Below the pieces are notes generated by a model that was given only the letters and a program-made list of their open reading frames with translations, was not told where the DNA came from and did no database searches. From JBKEDS01 sp047975545 (GTDB lineage Bacteria > Bacteroidota > Bacteroidia > Flavobacteriales > Flavobacteriaceae): DNA of 52,988 nt. Position numbers and translations under genes: made by a program. The stretch is taken from positions 1-52,988 of the forward strand of contig JBKEDS010000036.1 of assembly GCA_047975545.1 (NCBI GenBank), in the 5' to 3' direction. The first letter of the stretch is position 1. Each line of letters opens with the position of its first letter. Below, piece by piece: positions 48,741 to 52,988 of this stretch.

Positions 48741-49781
48741 ATGGCAACAACCAAGCAAGATATTAGGGCATTAACCAAGGAGCAATTGCGCACGTTTTTT
48801 CAGGATAACGGCGATAAAGCCTTCCGTGGCAACCAAGTATACGAGTGGCTGTGGCAAAAAAGCGCACATAGTTTCGACGATATGACCAATATTTCGAAAC
48901 CCACACGCACCATGCTCGAACAGCACTTTGTTATTAACCATATAAAAGTCGATACCATGCAGCGCAGTAGCGACGGTACCGTAAAAAATGCCGTTCGCCT
49001 GTACGATAATTTAATAGTCGAATCGGTTTTAATACCAACCGAAACCCGAACAACCGCCTGTGTATCCAGCCAAGTAGGCTGTAGCCTGGACTGCGAATTT
49101 TGCGCCACGGCACGATTAAAGCGCATGCGCAACCTAAACCCCGACGAAATTTACGACCAAGTAGCCGCAATCGATAGCGAAAGCCGTTTGTATTACAATC
49201 GCCCGCTATCGAACATCGTATTTATGGGTATGGGCGAACCGCTAATGAACTACCCAAACGTTATAAAGGCCATCGACAAAATTACATCGCCCGAAGGCTT
49301 GGGCATGTCGCCAAAACGCATTACGGTTTCAACCTCGGGCGTTTCAAAAATGATAAAAAAAATGGCCGACGACGGGGTAAAGTTCAAACTTGCCGTGTCG
49401 TTGCATTCCGCCATCGAGGAAACCCGGAACAACATTATGCCCTTTACCAAAAGCTTTCCGTTAACCGAACTTCGGGAAGCCTTGGAATATTGGTACGCCA
49501 AAACAAAAAGTAAGGTTACCTACGAATATGTGGTTTGGAACGGTATAAACGACGATAAAAAATCGATTGACGCCCTTGTTGGATTTTGCAAGCACGTACC
49601 CTGTAAGGTTAACATAATAGAATACAACCCCATTGACGACGGCCAATTTCAACAAGCCCCAAGCCAAGCCATAGACGCTTATATTACGGCCTTGGAAAAA
49701 AACCGTATTGTGGTTAACGTACGCCGAAGCCGGGGAAAAGATATTGACGCCGCATGCGGGCAATTGGCAAATAAAACCTAA
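48741..49781 (+). CDS. rlmN: 23S rRNA (A2503-C2) / tRNA (A37-C2) methyltransferase
   Basis: This radical SAM enzyme methylates C2 of A2503 in 23S rRNA. The cluster-binding CxxxCxxC is Cys114, Cys118, Cys121 (QVGCSLDCEFCATA), and the mechanistic C-terminal Cys339 lies in DIDAACGQL. FMGMGEPLMNYPNV and ITVSTSGV are further marks; 346 residues. The next gene starts 9 nt after its stop. Confidence 0.96.
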   Translation: MATTKQDIRALTKEQLRTFFQDNGDKAFRGNQVYEWLWQKSAHSFDDMTNISKPTRTMLEQHFVINHIKVDTMQRSSDGTVKNAVRLYDNLIVESVLIPTETRTTACVSSQVGCSLDCEFCATARLKRMRNLNPDEIYDQVAAIDSESRLYYNRPLSNIVFMGMGEPLMNYPNVIKAIDKITSPEGLGMSPKRITVSTSGVSKMIKKMADDGVKFKLAVSLHSAIEETRNNIMPFTKSFPLTELREALEYWYAKTKSKVTYEYVVWNGINDDKKSIDALVGFCKHVPCKVNIIEYNPIDDGQFQQAPSQAIDAYITALEKNRIVVNVRRSRGKDIDAACGQLANKT

Positions 49782-49790
49782 ATTTAGGGC

Positions 49791-50768
49791 GTGAAAATAG
49801 TCGAGCAAATAAAGCAGCCCATAGCCTTCGAAATGGACCTTTTCGAGCAAAAGTTCCTGTTGTCCATGTCAAGCAAAGTGGCTCTGCTTAACCGTATAAC
49901 TACTTACATTGTTAACCGAAAGGGCAAGCAAATGCGCCCTATGTTCGTGTTCTTGGTGGCCAAAATGGTGGCCAATGGCGAGGTTAGCGAACGCACTTAT
50001 CGCGGCGCTTCGGTTATCGAACTTATCCATACCGCAACCTTGGTGCACGACGATGTGGTGGACGACAGTAACCGCCGCCGTGGATTTTTTTCGGTAAACG
50101 CCCTATGGAAAAACAAAATTGCCGTTTTAATTGGCGATTACCTGCTCTCTAAAGGCCTGCTGTTAAGCATTGACAACAACGATTTCGATTTGCTTAAAAT
50201 TATTTCGGTTGCCGTGCGGGAAATGAGCGAGGGCGAACTGTTGCAAATAGAAAAAGCTCGAAAATTAGATATAACAGAAGACGTATATTACGAAATTATC
50301 CGCCAAAAAACGGCAACGCTTATTGCGGCTTGTTGCAGCCTTGGTGCGGCATCGGTAAAACCCGAATCGCAACACGTCGAGGCTATGCGCAAATTTGGCG
50401 AGCTTATAGGCATGGCGTTTCAAATAAAGGACGATTTGTTCGATTATAGCAACGACCAAATAGGCAAGCCAACGGGCATCGACATTAAGGAACAAAAAAT
50501 GACGCTCCCCTTAATTTACGCCCTTAACAATGCCGATAAAAAAGATAAAAACTGGCTTATTAATTCCGTTAAAAACCATAACAAGGATGCCAAGCGGGTT
50601 AAGGACGTTATTGCATTTGTAAAGGCTAATGGTGGTTTGGAATACGCTACTGCCAAAATGAAACAGTTTCAAGAACAAGCCCTTCAAATTTTAGAAAATT
50701 ATCCCGACTCCGAGTTTAAGGATTCGCTAAAGTTAATGGTAAACTACGTTATTGAGCGGAAAAAGTAA
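49791..50768 (+). CDS. polyprenyl (probably octaprenyl) diphosphate synthase
   Basis: It extends allylic diphosphates with isopentenyl diphosphate, giving the side chain of menaquinone or a similar lipid. The two aspartate-rich motifs are HDDVVDDSNRRRG and KDDLFDYSND; KGKQMRPMFVFLVAKM and GELLQIEKAR are also typical. Chain length of the product cannot be read safely. It starts at GTG 49791, with 325 residues, 9 nt after rlmN, and is followed by dnaG after 8 nt, so the three are probably one operon. Confidence 0.92.
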   Translation: MKIVEQIKQPIAFEMDLFEQKFLLSMSSKVALLNRITTYIVNRKGKQMRPMFVFLVAKMVANGEVSERTYRGASVIELIHTATLVHDDVVDDSNRRRGFFSVNALWKNKIAVLIGDYLLSKGLLLSIDNNDFDLLKIISVAVREMSEGELLQIEKARKLDITEDVYYEIIRQKTATLIAACCSLGAASVKPESQHVEAMRKFGELIGMAFQIKDDLFDYSNDQIGKPTGIDIKEQKMTLPLIYALNNADKKDKNWLINSVKNHNKDAKRVKDVIAFVKANGGLEYATAKMKQFQEQALQILENYPDSEFKDSLKLMVNYVIERKK

Positions 50769-50776
50769 ATTTAATT

Positions 50777-52732
50777 TTGATATCCCAAGCCTCCATAGAA
50801 TTAGTATTCGAAACCGCCCGTGTCGAGGAGGTTATCGGCGATTTTGTCCAGCTTAAAAAATCGGGTAGCAATTATAAAGGATTAAGTCCGTTTAGCGACG
50901 AGCGCACGCCCAGTTTTATGGTATCGCCAGCCAAACAAATTTGGAAGGATTTCTCGACCGGGAAAGGCGGTACGGCCGTGGCCTTTTTAATGGAGCACGA
51001 GCATTTTACCTATCCCGAGGCCATACGCTATTTGGCCAAAAAATACAATATTGAAATCGAGGAAACCGAACAAAGCAACGAGCAAAAGGAAAAAGCAAGC
51101 GAACGGGAAAGTTTGTATTTGGTTAGTGAGTTTGCAAGCAAGTATTTTCAAAATATATTGCACAAAACCGACCAAGGGAAATCTATCGGGTTGGGCTATT
51201 TTAAAGAGCGTGGTTTTACTACCGAAACCATTAAAAAATTCGATTTAGGCTACTCGTTAAACGAGTGGCAGGCCTTTACCGACGAAGCCCTAAAACAAGG
51301 CTATAATATTGATTACTTGGAAAAAACCGGCCTAACCATTGTTAAGGAAGAAAAACGTTTCGACCGCTTCAAAGGCCGTGTTATGTTTCCCATAAAAAGT
51401 ATGAGCGGCCGTGTGTTGGGCTTTGGCGGGCGCATTTTAATAACCGATAAAAAAGCCGCCAAATACCTAAACTCGCCCGAAAGCGATATTTATCACAAAA
51501 GTAATGTGCTTTACGGTATTTACAATGCCAAGCAAAGCATAGCCAAGGAGGATAATTGTTATTTGGTCGAGGGCTATACCGATGTTATCCAATTTCACCA
51601 AACCGGTATTACAAACGTGGTTTCTTCGTCGGGAACGGCCTTAACTTCCGAACAAATTCGCCTAATAAATAGGCTTACCAAAAATATTACCGTACTTTTC
51701 GATGGCGATGCTGCGGGATTGCGGGCGTCGTTACGGGGTATCGATTTAATTTTGGAACAGGGCATGAATGTTAAGGTTTGTGCCTTTCCCGAAGGCGAGG
51801 ACCCCGATAGTTTTGCCAAGCAAAACACTTTGGAAGAGCTTACGCTTTATCTGGAAGAAAACGCCAAGGATTTTATCCAGTTTAAGGCTTCGGTTTTGTT
51901 CGAGGATTCTAAAAACGACCCGATTAAAAAAGCCGAAACCGTTCGAGATATTGTTAACAGTATTTTCAAAATACCCGATGCCATAAAACGTGAAATTTAT
52001 ATCCAAGAGTGCGCCCGGATTATGGATATAAGCGAAGAGGTGCTTTTTAGCACGCTTGCCCAAATAAACAAAAAGGAGCAACAAGAAGAAAATAGGCAGG
52101 TAAAACGTGAGCAAGCAGCATTTGAGGTTATAAAACAAGAGCCCGTGCAAAAGGTTAACGTGCAATACATTCTTGAACGAAAAATAATAGAATCGTTATT
52201 GCTTTACGGTAACCGTACCGAAACGTTTGAGGATTTGGTTTTAAAGGAAACCGAAACAGGCGAGCTTGATTTGGAGCCGATAATACAAGAGGCCAAGGTG
52301 TTCGAAAAAGTGTTTTTGGACCTTCAGGAGGACGAGATGGAATTTTCCAACCCCCAATTTAAAACCATTTACTACACCGTAATAGATGCCCTAAACCAAA
52401 ACGACGAATGGGAACTGAAAACTTTTATTAATACTGTAGAATCCGATATGGGCAACGAAATATCGACCATTTTAATGGAAGACGAGCGTTATACGCTCGA
52501 TAACTGGCAACGCAAGGACATCTATCCTAAGGAAAAAAACCAAAGCGTTGCACAATTAGTAAGCGAAACCATATTAAGTCTCCGGTGCTTTTTAATCGAC
52601 CAAAAAGTAAAAGGCTTCCAACAAGAAACACTAACGAACAAAACAGAAGTTAATAAGGATATTCTTGAAGAAGTTAAAAATTATACCGGCCTAAAAATGC
52701 TGTTGTCCAGGAAACTCAATCGGGTTTTGTAG
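50777..52732 (+). CDS. dnaG: DNA primase without zinc-finger ligands
   Basis: DnaG makes the RNA primers for replication. The catalytic TOPRIM domain is intact (CYLVEGYTDVIQFHQTGITN in part; LFDGDAAGLRASLRGIDLIL; EGEDPDSFAKQN). The N-terminal zinc-binding domain keeps its fold sequence (YKGLSPFSDERTPSFMVSP; IWKDFSTGKGG), but the positions of the four zinc ligands are Ser37, Ser40, Asp58 and Thr61 instead of Cys/His. The 651-residue protein starts at TTG 50777 (MISQASIELVFETARVEEVIG). The C-terminal helicase-interaction region is rich in Gln, Glu and Lys. Confidence 0.94.
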   Translation: MISQASIELVFETARVEEVIGDFVQLKKSGSNYKGLSPFSDERTPSFMVSPAKQIWKDFSTGKGGTAVAFLMEHEHFTYPEAIRYLAKKYNIEIEETEQSNEQKEKASERESLYLVSEFASKYFQNILHKTDQGKSIGLGYFKERGFTTETIKKFDLGYSLNEWQAFTDEALKQGYNIDYLEKTGLTIVKEEKRFDRFKGRVMFPIKSMSGRVLGFGGRILITDKKAAKYLNSPESDIYHKSNVLYGIYNAKQSIAKEDNCYLVEGYTDVIQFHQTGITNVVSSSGTALTSEQIRLINRLTKNITVLFDGDAAGLRASLRGIDLILEQGMNVKVCAFPEGEDPDSFAKQNTLEELTLYLEENAKDFIQFKASVLFEDSKNDPIKKAETVRDIVNSIFKIPDAIKREIYIQECARIMDISEEVLFSTLAQINKKEQQEENRQVKREQAAFEVIKQEPVQKVNVQYILERKIIESLLLYGNRTETFEDLVLKETETGELDLEPIIQEAKVFEKVFLDLQEDEMEFSNPQFKTIYYTVIDALNQNDEWELKTFINTVESDMGNEISTILMEDERYTLDNWQRKDIYPKEKNQSVAQLVSETILSLRCFLIDQKVKGFQQETLTNKTEVNKDILEEVKNYTGLKMLLSRKLNRVL

Positions 52733-52787
52733 TAACCGTGGTAGCTCCATAGATTCTGTGTTGATTTCCAAATAAAATCTTAATTTT

Positions 52788-52795
52788 TATTACTT
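52788..52795 (+). promoter_or_regulatory. -7-like element pointing into the IS110 end
   Basis: TACTTTTG on the plus strand matches TAnnTTTG. It lies between dnaG and the transposase 3' end and points towards the latter, so it may be the promoter of a gene separated from it by the insertion, or chance. Confidence 0.35.
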
Positions 52796-52819
52796 TTGTT
52801 TTTCAAGACAGTCATTGAG

Positions 52820-52988
52820 CTAGTCTCTATAGCGTGTTTGAACCATTTGTGTTTGCACGCTATTTTTGTTTTCATAGTATTGGTTGTCATATATGGTTTC
52901 GTTTTTGAATAATATGTAAATAAGTTCCAATATCTTTCTTTGGATTGCCACTAGTGCTTTCATTTTTATACCGTGTTTTGATACTAAT
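52820..52988 (-). mobile_element. 3' end of an IS110-family transposase (runs off the window)
   Basis: The minus strand translates to SKHGIKMKALVAIQRKI, LELIYILFKNETIYDN and a short tail ending in QTRYRD and TAG. GxKxLVAIQRKxLxLxYxLxKN is typical of the C-terminus of IS110 (DEDD/Piv) transposases. IS110 elements carry a bridge RNA in a non-coding end; which end applies here cannot be decided from this fragment. Confidence 0.75.

Overview
The window reads as a chromosomal segment of a flavobacterium (Bacteroidota, class Flavobacteriia). Start sites are often preceded by the Bacteroidota -7 element TAnnTTTG, sometimes so close to the ATG that the transcripts would be leaderless, and Shine-Dalgarno sequences are weak. 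The gene content fits too: GldA of the gliding machinery, a split MetH, a MetX-aspartokinase-homoserine dehydrogenase fusion, and a DnaG without zinc ligands.

Layout. 1-858: no protein gene; a terminator, a probable structured RNA on the minus strand (about 250-502), one dispersed repeat and the leu terminator. 859-3173 (minus): leuA-leuB. 3322-4872: conserved hypothetical helical-repeat protein. 4973-31300: a sulfur and methionine supercluster, in order: SAM-I riboswitch-metY, fic, metX-thrA fusion, a second transsulfuration enzyme, an Rrf2 regulator, then DUF2061-cysH-cysD-cysN-sulfite reductase-cobA-siroheme synthase-FNR, an MNT nucleotidyltransferase, cysE-cysM, an AT-rich SIR2/P-loop NTPase gene (probably an acquired defence gene), a second SAM-I riboswitch, metH (two separate genes) and metF. 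31543-34776: PagL-like lipid A deacylase, YhcG-type nuclease, GIN-domain lipoprotein. 34910-39269 (minus): pta-ackA and gldA. 39397-43943: aromatic amino acid operon pheA-aminotransferase-tyrA-DAHP synthase/chorismate mutase. 44123-52732: rsgA, dtd, a MazG-like gene, aroA, queA, rlmN, a polyprenyl synthetase and dnaG. 52820 to the right edge: 3' end of an IS110-family transposase.

The most interesting reading is upstream of pheA. A 25-codon ORF with a tyrosine/phenylalanine run (YYTYFNFYFFY) is followed by a strong intrinsic terminator (10-bp stem, GCAA loop, eight T). Part of the leader ORF can pair with the 5' arm of the terminator and so act as an antiterminator. This is a complete ribosome-mediated attenuator logic for the Phe/Tyr operon. 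In the same operon the aminotransferase carries an in-frame TAA at codon 13.

Other signals: three copies of a 113-125 bp MITE with TGTTATGTCAA termini and 4-bp target duplications, one sitting exactly on the thrA stop codon; a 70-72 nt RNA-like element repeated before metH part 2 and queA; three tandem 20-nt mini-hairpins inside the metH riboswitch; a palindrome over the probable start site of the cys operon; and several families of dispersed hairpin repeats. No tRNA, rRNA, CRISPR array or origin was seen.

Pathway logic: sulfate is activated by CysDN and reduced by CysH and the ferredoxin-type sulfite reductase, whose siroheme comes from CobA and the CysG-like enzyme. Sulfide enters cysteine through CysE/CysM or homocysteine through MetX/MetY. 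MetH and MetF complete methionine, and SAM feeds back on the two riboswitches.
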